Shown: positions 54,330 to 62,848 of the stretch, one piece after another | How positions within the stretch are numbered: the stretch's first letter is position 1 | How the letters are laid out: the number at the start of each line of letters is the position of its first letter | Origin: an uncultured Myxococcales bacterium | GTDB lineage: Bacteria > Myxococcota_A > UBA9042 | Direction of reading: 5' to 3' | NCBI GenBank assembly: GCA_903840165.1 | Contig: CAIMEY010000029.1 | Coordinates: 124,001-188,000 of the forward strand | DNA: 64,000 bases | Translations under genes and position numbers: made by a program | The notes under the pieces: generated by a model | What the model was told of the DNA's origin: nothing | The model's input: only the letters and a program-made list of their open reading frames with translations | Database searches by the model: none

Positions 54330-54794
54330 ATGGACATCGCCCTCATCGAACCAGAAATTCCCGGCAACACCGGCAGCATCGGGCGCGTCTGCGTCGGCAC
54401 TGGCACTCGTCTGCACTTGGTCGGCCAACTCGGCTTTTCTTTGGATGAAAAGTACGTTCGGCGCGCTGGACTCGACTACTGGCGCCACGTTCAGTTGCAG
54501 TTGCACCCTGATTTTTCAAGCTTTCTGCAGGCAATGGCCGGACGGACGCTGCATTTCTACTCGGCGCATGGCCCGACGCGCTATGATCGCGTGCGCTACG
54601 GGGCCGACGATGTCCTGGTCTTTGGGGGCGAAAGTCGTGGCTTTCCCCAAGAAATCCGCGATCAATTCGCCGGGCAGATGTGCTACTTACCGACCACCGG
54701 CGCCATTCGCAGCCTCAATCTGGCCAACGCCGTCACTGCGGTGCTGTATGAAGCCGCACGGCAGAACGATTTCCCTTTCTTGCTAAGTCCTTGA
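54330..54794 (+). CDS. trmL: tRNA (cytidine/uridine-34 2'-O)-methyltransferase TrmL
   Basis: 154 residues, the usual TrmL length. The SPOUT-family motifs are PEIPGNTGSIGRVCVGTG (motif 1), LVFGGESRGFP (motif 2, in place of the more common GPETRGLP) and GAIRSLNLANAVTAVLYEA (motif 3, the trefoil knot binding S-adenosylmethionine). It methylates the wobble nucleotide of tRNA-Leu isoacceptors. ATG 54330 lies 44 bases after the barrel protein gene; the leader contains an A-rich stretch but no strong Shine-Dalgarno. Confidence 0.93.
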   Translation: MDIALIEPEIPGNTGSIGRVCVGTGTRLHLVGQLGFSLDEKYVRRAGLDYWRHVQLQLHPDFSSFLQAMAGRTLHFYSAHGPTRYDRVRYGADDVLVFGGESRGFPQEIRDQFAGQMCYLPTTGAIRSLNLANAVTAVLYEAARQNDFPFLLSP

Positions 54795-54849
54795 CAGACA
54801 TAATGACAGGACGGGGCCTGCCGAACGTCCGCGGCAATCGGAGACGAAC

Positions 54850-55320
54850 ATGCACAAAGTCTTGATACTGATTGGTTTTCTCACGGTGACCGCCTGCTCC
54901 GGTGGCAGCAGTGCCACAGCCGATGCGGTCAGCGACACGGGGCTGGTCAGCTGCGTCCACGACCCGCGCGTGACGCCCTATCAAGATGGATGGAAAGCGT
55001 TTTCCGCCGATAAGTCGGTCCAGGTGACCCTGCTCAGCGCCGACCCCAAGCCACCCATCCACGGCACCAACCACTGGCACGTGCGGATTTCAGACGAAAA
55101 AGGCAAAGATTTACTGGATTTACCCGTGGACGTGTCACCGTTCATGCCCGATCACGGTCATCCGGCTTCGGTCCTGCCGACGATGACGACGCAGACCGAT
55201 GGTAGCTGGAACGTGGAACCTCTTGAATTGTTTATGGCTGGCGTCTGGCGCGTCACCTTTCACGTCCATGTTGGCGCAATCGTCCAAGATGTTGAGTTTG
55301 TCTTGTGCGTAGAGGGTTAG
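54850..55320 (+). CDS. YtkA-like lipoprotein
   Basis: 156 residues with a lipobox (LIGFLTVTAC, Cys at about 16) followed by an Ser/Gly/Ala-rich linker. The globular part has an immunoglobulin-like pattern found in YtkA/FixH-type domains: VQVTLLSADPKPPIHGTNHWHVRI, then MPDHGHPASVLPTM and GVWRVTFHVHVG. Several His residues (HWHV, DHGH, FHVHV) could bind copper or another metal. Two Cys remain (SCVHD and LCVEG), possibly disulphide-bonded. Located between trmL and the chorismate mutase on the same strand. Confidence 0.75.
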   Translation: MHKVLILIGFLTVTACSGGSSATADAVSDTGLVSCVHDPRVTPYQDGWKAFSADKSVQVTLLSADPKPPIHGTNHWHVRISDEKGKDLLDLPVDVSPFMPDHGHPASVLPTMTTQTDGSWNVEPLELFMAGVWRVTFHVHVGAIVQDVEFVLCVEG

Positions 55321-55359
55321 GACGCTACCGACACCACGCTGGTCTTTGAGGAAGAATTC

Positions 55360-55629
55360 ATGACAGATGACGCAGAGTTACAACAGATCCGCCGCGCCAT
55401 CGATGCCGTGGATCTCGCCCTGCTCAAGCTATGCCAAACGCGAGCTCGCCTGGTACAGACTGCATGGGAGCGCAAAGATCTCTTAGGATTGGTGCATTTA
55501 GACGCGCCGCGCGAGCAGGCCATCATCGCCGCCCTGCTGGCGCAAAACCAGAACTCAGGCCTGGATGATGCGGTTGTGCAAAAGGTATTTGCCGCGCTCA
55601 TCGGCCATCCGCTCGAGACCAAGCGGTAG
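55360..55629 (+). CDS. Stand-alone AroQ-type chorismate mutase
   Basis: 89 residues, all-helical. The AroQ pattern is complete: helix 1 LQQIRRAIDAVDLALLKLCQTRARLV with the two active-site Arg, Lys in ERKDLLGLVHL, and APREQAIIAALLAQN with the conserved Arg-Glu, ending in a helix. It converts chorismate to prephenate for Phe/Tyr synthesis. No other aromatic-pathway gene is adjacent, and no signal peptide is present, so it is cytosolic. It converges on the radical-SAM gene with a 42-base gap, in which a 20-base stretch just after its stop is repeated imperfectly (GGGTCCCG...TTACAGGGTCCCGCGAT). Confidence 0.85.
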   Translation: MTDDAELQQIRRAIDAVDLALLKLCQTRARLVQTAWERKDLLGLVHLDAPREQAIIAALLAQNQNSGLDDAVVQKVFAALIGHPLETKR

Positions 55630-55671
55630 CGGCTGGGTCCCGGGCCTGCCTTACAGGGTCCCGCGATTGCC

Positions 55672-57273
55672 TTACAGGGTCCCGCGATCTTGGAGGAAAT
55701 GCTCCAGCTTGCGGTTGATGGTCCAGCGCTGAAACATCGCCAGATCTTCGGCGTTGGCGTTGAGCACCTTGTGCATCAGATAGTCAAAAATCGACTTGTG
55801 CTTCTTGCACCAGGTCGAATCGCGCATACGCCCGTGTAAGCTGCCCTGCGTTTTGTAGTTATATTCAACCTGTTGGCCACACCAAGGCTTGTACACGCAG
55901 CTGACGCAGTCCGGTTGGCCGTCATTGAGGCCGGCCATCACTGCCGCGCGGGTGGCACCATTAGTCACCAGCTGATGATAGGTATCCTCAACAGTGCCGA
56001 TCTTGAACATGTCATCGCCCATCGCGGCGACAAAGCGGCCCTCATCCGATGAGTAAATGCTGCCGTCCGGCGCGTAGCCCAGTTGACCAATACAGGCGCC
56101 TCCTGGCGTGCGCAAATCGAGGTAATTAGGCTCTAAATCCGCCAGAATCTTGGACAACATGATGGCGGCGTGGCGCTCCATCACCTGAATGCCCTGGCGG
56201 TTGAGCTCGATGATGTAATCGACGGCATGGGCATAGAATTCCAGGAATTCGTCCATGCTGTAGCCCAGGGTCTTGGCCGACTTGGCGGCAAAGCCAAAGG
56301 GATCGAGTTTGCGCAGGAAGATCGCGCGGCAACCGACGTCCAAGTATTGGTCGACAATGGCTTTCCAATGCGGCAACGCTTGGCGGGTGATGGTCGGCAG
56401 GGCCTCAATGCGATAACTGTTTGGATCTAAACCCATATCTGCGTAACGCTGGTTGATGCGCCGCATCCACTTGATCACATGCTCGTGGCTGTTGCCCCCT
56501 TTCCAAATCCGGATTTTATTGTGCAATTCTGCGGGGCCATCGAGGCTAGTGCAAAGTTGAACCTTGCGGTCCAGCAGGTAGTCCAGCTTCTCTTCATCCA
56601 TCAGCGACAGGTTGGTGACCAGCGAAAAGGACAGCGATTTTCCGGCAAGTGCATTTTTTTGCCGGGCATATTCAACGACATGCTGCAGCACTTCCCAGTT
56701 GGCCATGGGCTCGCCGCCCTGGAACTCGATGCTGACGCCAGGCGAAGTGGTCTGAAACGCCAAATCCACTGATCGTTCAGCGACTTCAACGCTCATATCC
56801 GTATCGGTGCGCTCCATGCCGACGATGCTGCTATGGCAGTACTGACAGCCATGATTGCAGCGGTGGGTCAGGACAAAGGCGTGCAAAGACGGGCCGTAGA
56901 ACAGGTATTGCTTCTTTTTGCGCCAGCGCTCGGCCTGGGCCTTGATGTCCACGGTCGCGGCAATGAAATTGCTAGAAGCCAAGCGGTCATACAGCGCAGT
57001 GCCTGAAGCCACGTCGCCATAGGCCAGCGCCTGGAGTTCTAGGGGGCTGAGCCACGCGTGGTCGCCAAGATCGTTAGAGATCAGCACTTTATCGCCAAAG
57101 GCTCGGTGATTGAACGGCACGGCGAAATCAGCTTTGACCTTGCCCGGATCGATAAGCCCTTGGAGTTGCAGGGTATTGCCATGGGGCAATAGCCGATCAT
57201 GCTCCGCTGGGCTCAGCGGCGGCAGGGACTGGGCGTCCAGGGCGGTCGGGCCGTTGGTCACGTGCTGGCTCAT
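55672..57273 (-). CDS. hxsB: Radical SAM/SPASM peptide maturase, HxsB-like
   Basis: 533 residues. The radical-SAM cluster motif is THRCNHGCQYC (CxxxCxxC, about residue 141), followed by QGGEPMANWEVL (GGEP, SAM binding). A C-terminal SPASM-type region has CIGQLGYAPDG, CVSCVYKPWCG (about 456) and a late Cys in STWCKKHKSIFDYL, enough for auxiliary Fe-S clusters. The N-terminal ~120 residues and the CVYKPWCG to WCKK spacing resemble HxsB of the His-Xaa-Ser peptide system. It likely installs a modification on a ribosomal peptide. The start codon overlaps the stop of the small HxsD-like gene (ATGA), so translation is coupled. Neither an HxsC nor an obvious His-Xaa-Ser substrate is present. Confidence 0.82.
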   Translation of the reverse strand: MSQHVTNGPTALDAQSLPPLSPAEHDRLLPHGNTLQLQGLIDPGKVKADFAVPFNHRAFGDKVLISNDLGDHAWLSPLELQALAYGDVASGTALYDRLASSNFIAATVDIKAQAERWRKKKQYLFYGPSLHAFVLTHRCNHGCQYCHSSIVGMERTDTDMSVEVAERSVDLAFQTTSPGVSIEFQGGEPMANWEVLQHVVEYARQKNALAGKSLSFSLVTNLSLMDEEKLDYLLDRKVQLCTSLDGPAELHNKIRIWKGGNSHEHVIKWMRRINQRYADMGLDPNSYRIEALPTITRQALPHWKAIVDQYLDVGCRAIFLRKLDPFGFAAKSAKTLGYSMDEFLEFYAHAVDYIIELNRQGIQVMERHAAIMLSKILADLEPNYLDLRTPGGACIGQLGYAPDGSIYSSDEGRFVAAMGDDMFKIGTVEDTYHQLVTNGATRAAVMAGLNDGQPDCVSCVYKPWCGQQVEYNYKTQGSLHGRMRDSTWCKKHKSIFDYLMHKVLNANAEDLAMFQRWTINRKLEHFLQDRGTL

Positions 57274-57527
57274 GCCTTCTTGCTCCTCTTGCGACTTGCT
57301 GTGTTGTACAGCGCGAAATTACAGAACTCTGCCACGACATCGCCGTCGGCATCGGCATCGATGTCGGCAATGGTCACGGCGTAGTATTCCCCGTCACGGG
57401 CGATGGCGAATGAAGCAAAATCAGCAAATGTTTCAGCTGCATCGCGAATCGCTTGCTGCATGTACAGGGTACGGTGCAGGCGAACCACGTTACCCGCCTG
57501 ATCAGCGGTAGAGAGGGCGTCGCTCAT
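57270..57527 (-). CDS. Small HxsD-like protein (possible partner or substrate of the radical SAM enzyme)
   Basis: 85 residues from ATG 57527, which has AAGGAG seven bases upstream. The core reads VVRLHRTLYMQQAIRDAA, FADFASFAIARDG, YYAVTIADIDADADGD, then VVAEFCNFALYNTASRKR. Aligned by eye, it follows the upstream HxsD-like protein at LY, AA, F-D, the strand V, EFxNxxL and RK, but it ends before the long C-terminal helix. It is therefore probably a truncated HxsD paralogue working as peptide chaperone, though a substrate role cannot be excluded. A very acidic Asp-rich loop and a single Cys stand out. The stop overlaps the radical-SAM start. Confidence 0.75.
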   Translation of the reverse strand: MSDALSTADQAGNVVRLHRTLYMQQAIRDAAETFADFASFAIARDGEYYAVTIADIDADADGDVVAEFCNFALYNTASRKRSKKA

Positions 57528-57666
57528 CGGCAATCTCCTTGTATCAAATGGAATTAGCCCCGGCGGAGCCAAAGCCGCGTCGACCTAACAGGGACAACTC
57601 GCTAGACCAGCACGAGCGAATTGGGGGGCGAATCGCGCGGTGCAAACCAGGGCGTACTCAAAGAGG

Positions 57667-58134
57667 TTAGGCGTCAGCGCCTTCCTTCTTCTTCTTGAAC
57701 TTGTCTTCCCAAGGCACTGCAATTCCTAGTGGATCGTCTAGGAAGTCCAAGCCGTCATCGGCGGTATCGAGGAAATCGGTCGGCAAGCTGCCTCCCGCCG
57801 CGCCGGAAATAGCCTGCGTGGTGATTTCTTCAATAATCTTCTGGTTTTGCTTGACAATCTTGCGGCGAAGCGCCTGACTCAGCAGTTCATTGGCAAATTC
57901 ACCTGCTAAATCATCTAGTTGCACTGTGGTCAGCGGAGATTTGCCGCGCAAGCGAACCACAAAGCGTCCGGCCCCTTTGCCCTCGCCACCTTCGCGATCG
58001 AGCAGGACAAAGCAGCGGTCGATGAAGATGTAGGCCGCGCCGTACAACACTTCAATCGGATACAAACCTACGTCTAACGATATGGAAATAGTCGATTTTT
58101 CAGGATCGCGTTGGTCAATATGGGTTTGGCTCAT
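57667..58134 (-). CDS. hxsD: HxsD-like protein of the His-Xaa-Ser-type maturation system
   Basis: 155 residues from ATG 58134. The pattern ISLDVGLYPIEVLYGAAYIFIDRCFVLLD, FVVRLRGK, then LDDLAGEFANELLSQALRRKIVKQNQKIIEEI matches HxsD, whose known signature is a strand-helix-strand unit ending in an LLNDYxLRE-like helix. Beyond it is a C-terminal tail rich in Asp and ending in KKKKEGADA, longer than in HxsD as I know it. It is first in a three-gene minus-strand operon: HxsD-like, short HxsD-like, radical SAM. No ribosome binding site is obvious beyond a weak GAG. Confidence 0.75.
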   Translation of the reverse strand: MSQTHIDQRDPEKSTISISLDVGLYPIEVLYGAAYIFIDRCFVLLDREGGEGKGAGRFVVRLRGKSPLTTVQLDDLAGEFANELLSQALRRKIVKQNQKIIEEITTQAISGAAGGSLPTDFLDTADDGLDFLDDPLGIAVPWEDKFKKKKEGADA

Positions 58135-58472
58135 GGGCGAACTCGGTCGGGATGACCCCGAAGGCTTGGCGTCCCACCCGTGGATCGGCGGCTGCGACGC
58201 GGAAACGGAGGTGCTTGCGGCAGAACGGCGCGGTCCTGCGGAATTCACTTCCGCACTGGCTTCTACCCTGGATGGCCGGCCGGTTCAAGTCGCGCCGGGC
58301 TAAGTCCGTGTCAGCCCCTGAGAAATGCGGGGAAAACAGCGAACCACGCCGGGCAGTGATGCAGGGTCACCGCGCGGCTGCGGTTGCTGGGCTGGATGCG
58401 GAACAAGCCGCTGATCGACGGCCCGCTGTGCGATCGCTCGGGCCCAGGCGGGGTGCATGTTTTAATTTCTCT
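58135..58472. other. Intergenic region upstream of the HxsD-like operon
   Basis: This GC-rich gap of 338 bases lies between the phaC stop and the hxsD-like start, both on the minus strand. It contains GGCCCG/CGGGCC as a weak inverted repeat near 58420-58445 and an AT-rich stretch by the phaC stop. Open frames in it are antisense shadows. The operon promoter should be here, but I could not find a clear -35/-10 pair. Confidence 0.4.
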
Positions 58473-59549
58473 TTAAGACTCAGCCGCTGCTTCATCGCGC
58501 TGGCGCCAAAACCCGCTGAGCAAGGGCCACAGGCCGCTGGCCGCTTCGCGCGAAGTGACGCCGCCAACGTGACTGCCGGCCATCATGTGCAAAGCTTTGT
58601 CTTTACTACTAATCCGCTCTATCAACGCCGCGCAATCTGGTCCGGGTGCTATGCCATCTTGCGCAAAGGCGATGGCCAGCACCGGGCAACGAATCGCCTG
58701 CAGCTGGCACGGGCGAGCTAGGACGGAAAGCGTGGAATTCCAAAGGCCATCGGCCTGGTACACGTCGGTAATCCAGCTGCGATAGAAGGCCCCTGGCAGC
58801 GCGACATTGTCATTGGCCCACGTTTCCATCGCCAAGAAACTGTCTAAGAATCGGTCGTTCCAGGCCCGATCGATCAGGTTGACCGCCTTAGCCAAGTTCA
58901 AGGTCGGCCGCAGCAGCAGAAACGAGGTTTGCAGCAACTGCCAGGGCACATTGCCGAGCGCCTGAGTCACCGCCTGAACGTCAAAGCCCGGCACGCGGGT
59001 CCAAGCGCCCAGAAGTCCGCTTCCCGTAAAGCGAACCGGCGCGGCAAGGGCGACGATGGACGCGATCGGACTAGGCCCCGGCCCCTGGGCCGCCGCGTGG
59101 GCCACAGCCAAGGTGCCGCCCATGCAATACCCCAAGACATGAACCTGGTTGCGAGGCGTTAGCGCCGCTGCCTTGCGAATCGCCCGTCCCAGCCAGCGGC
59201 CCGCGACATCATCCCAGGTGACAAAGCGGTCTTCGGGCCCCGGCGTTCCCCAGTCGATGCAAAGCACATCATGGCCTTGGGCCAGCAGAAACTCGACTAG
59301 GCTCTTGCCGGGCGTCAAGTCCAGGACGTAGTGGCGGTTGATCAGCGAAGGCACCAGCAACACAGGCGTTTTGACCGTCGGCCGCGGATTGCGGTAGCGC
59401 AGCAGGCGCCACTTGTTCTCGCTGTGGATCACGTCGGCCGGGGTGACGCCAACGATGGGCTTGGGTCGGCGCGAAAGCTTGAAAAGATTGACCAATCTCT
59501 TGGTGCTGCGCCCCGACGTATCTGCTGCTTCGGTGGAGGCCACGTTCAT
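58473..59549 (-). CDS. phaC: Class III-type polyhydroxyalkanoate synthase PhaC
   Basis: About 358 residues, close to the ~355 of class III PhaC. An alpha/beta-hydrolase fold with the PHA-synthase lipase-like box GYCMGGT (about 141), whose Cys is the polymerisation nucleophile. The catalytic Asp is in AFAQDGIAPG and the His in GSHVGGVTSREA. It polymerises 3-hydroxyacyl-CoA to storage polyester. The start is ATG 59549 or GTG 59543, the latter better spaced from GGAG. A PhaE/phasin-like gene and an acyl-CoA synthetase precede it on the same strand, as expected for a PHA operon. Confidence 0.9.
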   Translation of the reverse strand: MNVASTEAADTSGRSTKRLVNLFKLSRRPKPIVGVTPADVIHSENKWRLLRYRNPRPTVKTPVLLVPSLINRHYVLDLTPGKSLVEFLLAQGHDVLCIDWGTPGPEDRFVTWDDVAGRWLGRAIRKAAALTPRNQVHVLGYCMGGTLAVAHAAAQGPGPSPIASIVALAAPVRFTGSGLLGAWTRVPGFDVQAVTQALGNVPWQLLQTSFLLLRPTLNLAKAVNLIDRAWNDRFLDSFLAMETWANDNVALPGAFYRSWITDVYQADGLWNSTLSVLARPCQLQAIRCPVLAIAFAQDGIAPGPDCAALIERISSKDKALHMMAGSHVGGVTSREAASGLWPLLSGFWRQRDEAAAES

Positions 59550-59676
59550 TCTCCGCGCATTTGGCCTGGGGCAAACCGCCCGCATGCCGTTGTGATTGCA
59601 GATCTATTTTCCAATCTGCGCGCCGACCTACCGATAGTTCCGGCCGCGGACCTAGCGCCAAGTTCCTCGACCAAGC

Positions 59677-61359
59677 TTAGTACATCGACTCGAATTGCGC
59701 TTGGAAAGCGGTGCAAACCAGCTTGCGCTTGACCTTGAGCGTCGGCGTGAGCAAGCCGCCTTCGACCGTCAGCGCCGGCGTCATCAGCCGCCATTTCTTG
59801 ATCGTCTCATGGTGGGCGAGGCGGGCATTGACCGCCTGCACAGATTGTTCAATTACTTCATGCAGTTGTTCTTGGGTCATCCGCGCCGCGACGGCGTCCC
59901 AGGCCCAAATGCCGGCCGTCAGGTAACGCCGACCATCGCCGTAAACCACAACATGGGCGATCACCGGATCATCATGAAATTGCATCTCAATATTGGCTGG
60001 CGGCACATTCTTGCCCCCGGCCGTCACTAAGATGTCCTTCTTGCGGTCGATGATTTGCAGGAATCCGTCTTCGGTCCAGCGGCCGATATCGCCCGTGCAC
60101 AACCACCCGTCGGCCGTGAAGATTTCCGCCGTAGCCTTGGGATCCTTGTGGTATCCCGCAAAGATATTGGCACCTTTGGCCAGGATCTCGCCATCCTCAG
60201 CGAGTTGCAGCGTCACGCTGGGGACGGGCTTGCCGACGCTGTCAAAGCGAAATGAATCCGGGCGGTTCAAGGTCAGCGTTGGCGAGCATTCCGTCAGCCC
60301 GTAGCCTTCCATGATCAACATGCCGTGGGCAAAGAGGAATTCTTTCACTTCGCGCTTGAGTCCCGCCCCGCCAGACAGGCAGAACTTCATGCGGCCGCCA
60401 GTTACGCGATCGAGCTCCGCTTTTTGGTCCGCCAGCGGCACCGCCTGCGCCGCGACCGCAAACTTCTCCCACACCGAAGGCACCGACATGAAGACCGACG
60501 GCTTGACCTCGGACAGGTGATTCATGACCTGGAGCGGGTCCGACAGATAGGTCGTAAAACCCAAGGTATTGCCGAGACATGCTTCGCCAAAACCGTAGAT
60601 GTGCGACATCGGCAGCCACAAGAGGTCGACCATCCCGGGATCCAGCAGAGGACCGTTGCAGATCAGCCAATCGCGGCCATTTACGCCCACATTTTCATGG
60701 GTTAGTGGCACACCCTTGGGTTGCCCTGAAGTGCCGCTGGTGTAGAGCATGAGCCCGACGTCGCTCAGGCGAATCTGCCCAAGTACGCGGTCAAACTTTT
60801 GCGGATCAAGGGCTTGCACAGCTTGGCCTTGATCCTGACTCTGGGACCAGGTCTGTACCTTGGTCGACCAATCCCCCGGAACTACAATGCCTTTAGCCTC
60901 AAGCGTCGCTACCAAAGCCGCGACATTGAGGTCAGCCAGCAGCACCACTTTGCGCAGCACTGCCCACGCAGTCCCGGTTAGCACGCGCTCAAGCAGGGCC
61001 GCTCCCGCCGTATAAACCACTTGACAATCGCCATGTTCAAGGACGTACGCCGCCTGTTCCGCGGTGCAACTCGGATACACCGGCACCATGACCCCGCGTG
61101 CAGCCTGAATGCCCAGCGCCGCGGCCAGCCACTGCACGCTGTTGCCCGCAAAAATCGCTGCACGTTCGCCCGGTTGCAAGCCAACCTCCTGCAGATGCAG
61201 GGACGCGTGGCGCACTTGGTCCGCTAGCTGTTGCCAGGTGACCGGCAGCCAACCCCCTGCCGATGGCAAGAGAAAACGCGCTTGGGACCCTCGCTCCGGC
61301 AACTGGTTGAAGAGCACGCGCGGCGCGGGTTGCAGGTCAAGAAAGGGCGTGACGTCCAT
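59677..61359 (-). CDS. AMP-forming long-chain fatty-acid-CoA ligase
   Basis: 560 residues of the ANL superfamily. The adenylation P-loop is [19 protein letters not shown], the A5 motif [11 protein letters not shown], and the C-terminal hinge [32 protein letters not shown]. The last shared Lys is in [10 protein letters not shown]. This set is that of FadD15/long-chain acyl-CoA synthetases. Located between the PhaE-like and PhaC genes, it probably activates a fatty or hydroxy acid for polymer synthesis, or mobilises it. The start codon is 33 bases after the PhaE-like stop, with GAGGTTCTCC nearby on the coding strand. Confidence 0.9.
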   Translation of the reverse strand: MDVTPFLDLQPAPRVLFNQLPERGSQARFLLPSAGGWLPVTWQQLADQVRHASLHLQEVGLQPGERAAIFAGNSVQWLAAALGIQAARGVMVPVYPSCTAEQAAYVLEHGDCQVVYTAGAALLERVLTGTAWAVLRKVVLLADLNVAALVATLEAKGIVVPGDWSTKVQTWSQSQDQGQAVQALDPQKFDRVLGQIRLSDVGLMLYTSGTSGQPKGVPLTHENVGVNGRDWLICNGPLLDPGMVDLLWLPMSHIYGFGEACLGNTLGFTTYLSDPLQVMNHLSEVKPSVFMSVPSVWEKFAVAAQAVPLADQKAELDRVTGGRMKFCLSGGAGLKREVKEFLFAHGMLIMEGYGLTECSPTLTLNRPDSFRFDSVGKPVPSVTLQLAEDGEILAKGANIFAGYHKDPKATAEIFTADGWLCTGDIGRWTEDGFLQIIDRKKDILVTAGGKNVPPANIEMQFHDDPVIAHVVVYGDGRRYLTAGIWAWDAVAARMTQEQLHEVIEQSVQAVNARLAHHETIKKWRLMTPALTVEGGLLTPTLKVKRKLVCTAFQAQFESMY

Positions 61360-61392
61360 GGAGAACCTCTTGAACTGGAATGTCTTTTTGCG

Positions 61393-61797
61393 TTACGCGT
61401 CGGCTTCTGCAGCCTTGGTCGCGCGCGTTGACTTGGCCGCCACAGCGGGGGCCTCCACGTGGGCAACCGCCTGGGCCGTCGCGGCTGCAGTAGCGACAGA
61501 AGCCGCGGAGTTTGCGACGCCAATTGCGTGAATCTGTTCTTCTAAGTCACTAATCCGACTTTGCAATTGGTTCAGAGCGTGCAGGGTCCTCTCCTGGTCC
61601 CGGCGCGTCGGCAAGCCGAGCCCGGACCAATACTGCGCCGCCGCCTTGTCCGATTGCGCCTTGGCCTTCATCGCCACCGTCAACAGGGAACCGGCTGGCT
61701 GCAGCAGGGCTGGACTCTGCAGCACCTGCTCAAGGTACTTGGCCGTCACATCTTCCCAGATATCAAAGCCTTTCTTCCATTGATCCCACATCCACAT
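61393..61797 (-). CDS. PhaE-like PHA synthase subunit or phasin
   Basis: 134 residues. Aromatic-rich N-terminus (MWMWDQWKKGFDIWEDVTAKYL), then GLGLPTRRDQERTLHALNQLQSRISDLEEQI, the coiled-coil motif shared by PhaE subunits and phasin-like proteins, and an Ala/Val/Lys tail (VAHVEAPAVAAKSTRATKAAEADA). PhaE of class III synthases is larger (~350), so this may be a minimal activator or granule-surface protein. Start 61797 has AAGGAG six bases upstream. It is first in the PHA operon. Confidence 0.75.
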   Translation of the reverse strand: MWMWDQWKKGFDIWEDVTAKYLEQVLQSPALLQPAGSLLTVAMKAKAQSDKAAAQYWSGLGLPTRRDQERTLHALNQLQSRISDLEEQIHAIGVANSAASVATAAATAQAVAHVEAPAVAAKSTRATKAAEADA

Positions 61798-61857
61798 TGG
61801 CAACTCCTTGACTTGCAGCAAGGGCGCGCTTGGCGCCCGGTCGATCGCGGCTGACGA

Positions 61858-62730
61858 CTACAGGGCCAACCGTCTGACTTCACTCGCAGTTTGAAAGTCT
61901 TGCTGACTTTCATTGCTCTGACTCACAGCCCGGGCCACTTCGCCCAAACACTCAAACATCATCGACACTTGGCGTTGTGTCGTGGTCAATCCGGCCACCG
62001 GCACAATCGTCACTTGCGTGCGAACGCGAAGCGCTTGAGTCACTGTCAAATCCGGCAGTTCTAGCCGGCCCGCCGCATCGACGCTGACCGCGTACGTATC
62101 GCTCGAAGCAAAGGGAATCCCGTGGTACATGCCTTTGCCTGCTTGGGTTTTTGCCGTCGTCGTCCAGGTCTTACCCACAGCCAGGGGAAATCGCAGCGCC
62201 GCAATCGGCTGGTCATAAGGCAGCAAGGTCCTGCCTTGGGCGGGCGCTTGATCATGGGAGGCAAGGCCAAGCAAGAACAAGCCGTTGTTATCTTTCTTAT
62301 AAATTGCCTCGATCTGGTCGCCGGCGTCAAAGGGAACGACGAACTGCCCCTCGGGGAAGCTCGGGGCATACCACTGTGAACCTAGCGTTTGAGCACTGAT
62401 TTTTGCGATTTGGTCGTCGTTGTTGCGGGCCGACCAGTCCCAAACGCGGTGGCCCTCGGCGTCGATGCTGCCAGCGATGTCAATGCTGCGGGTCAAGCCA
62501 GCCGGCGAAACGCGGTAACTCGCGGCAACGCCATACAAAGCCGTCAGTTCCGCCGCGTCGATCTGACCATCGAGGTTAGGAACGCACGTCGAGGGCGACT
62601 GCGCCGACTGATAATCGCCTAAGGCCCCGGGTTGACTTGTGTTATCTACGCACGCGACCAGGGTTAGGCTCAAGCCAACGGTTAGACCGCGCCACAGACG
62701 GCGATGTCCTTGAATTCGTTGATTCTGCAT
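61858..62730 (-). CDS. Lipoprotein of unknown function
   Basis: About 290 residues from ATG 62730. LTVGLSLTLVAC forms a lipobox with Cys at ~27. The mature protein begins with a Ser/Gln-rich linker, then alternates strands (SYRVSPAGLTRSIDIAGSID, FVVPFDAGDQIEAIYKK, LRFPLAVGKTWTTTAKTQ, ALRVRTQVTIVPVAG). The FPLAVGKTW segment is common in secreted deltaproteobacterial lipoproteins with repeated beta-strands. Function unknown. A single codon for an extra Cys (STCVPN) near the N-terminus may form a disulphide with the late FECLGE. Confidence 0.7.
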   Translation of the reverse strand: MQNQRIQGHRRLWRGLTVGLSLTLVACVDNTSQPGALGDYQSAQSPSTCVPNLDGQIDAAELTALYGVAASYRVSPAGLTRSIDIAGSIDAEGHRVWDWSARNNDDQIAKISAQTLGSQWYAPSFPEGQFVVPFDAGDQIEAIYKKDNNGLFLLGLASHDQAPAQGRTLLPYDQPIAALRFPLAVGKTWTTTAKTQAGKGMYHGIPFASSDTYAVSVDAAGRLELPDLTVTQALRVRTQVTIVPVAGLTTTQRQVSMMFECLGEVARAVSQSNESQQDFQTASEVRRLAL

Positions 62731-62848
62731 AGAGAGCCCCGCAACACGATTGGTGGTCGCAAACGACCGTTTTGACGCACTAACTTCGAACCTGAGCAAG
62801 CAATTCTGCCTATGGATCCGCACCTCAACGGCGTCTTGTACTACGGTC

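Noticed and set aside
57602..57661. 19-residue TTG-initiated open frame between the two HxsD-like genes, considered as a peptide substrate
   Set aside because: No ribosome binding site and no leader-core organisation; too short to distinguish from chance, though its position makes it worth a look.
58152..58721. 189-residue plus-strand frame across the phaC end
   Set aside because: Antisense shadow of phaC joined to intergenic sequence; Arg-rich with no motif.
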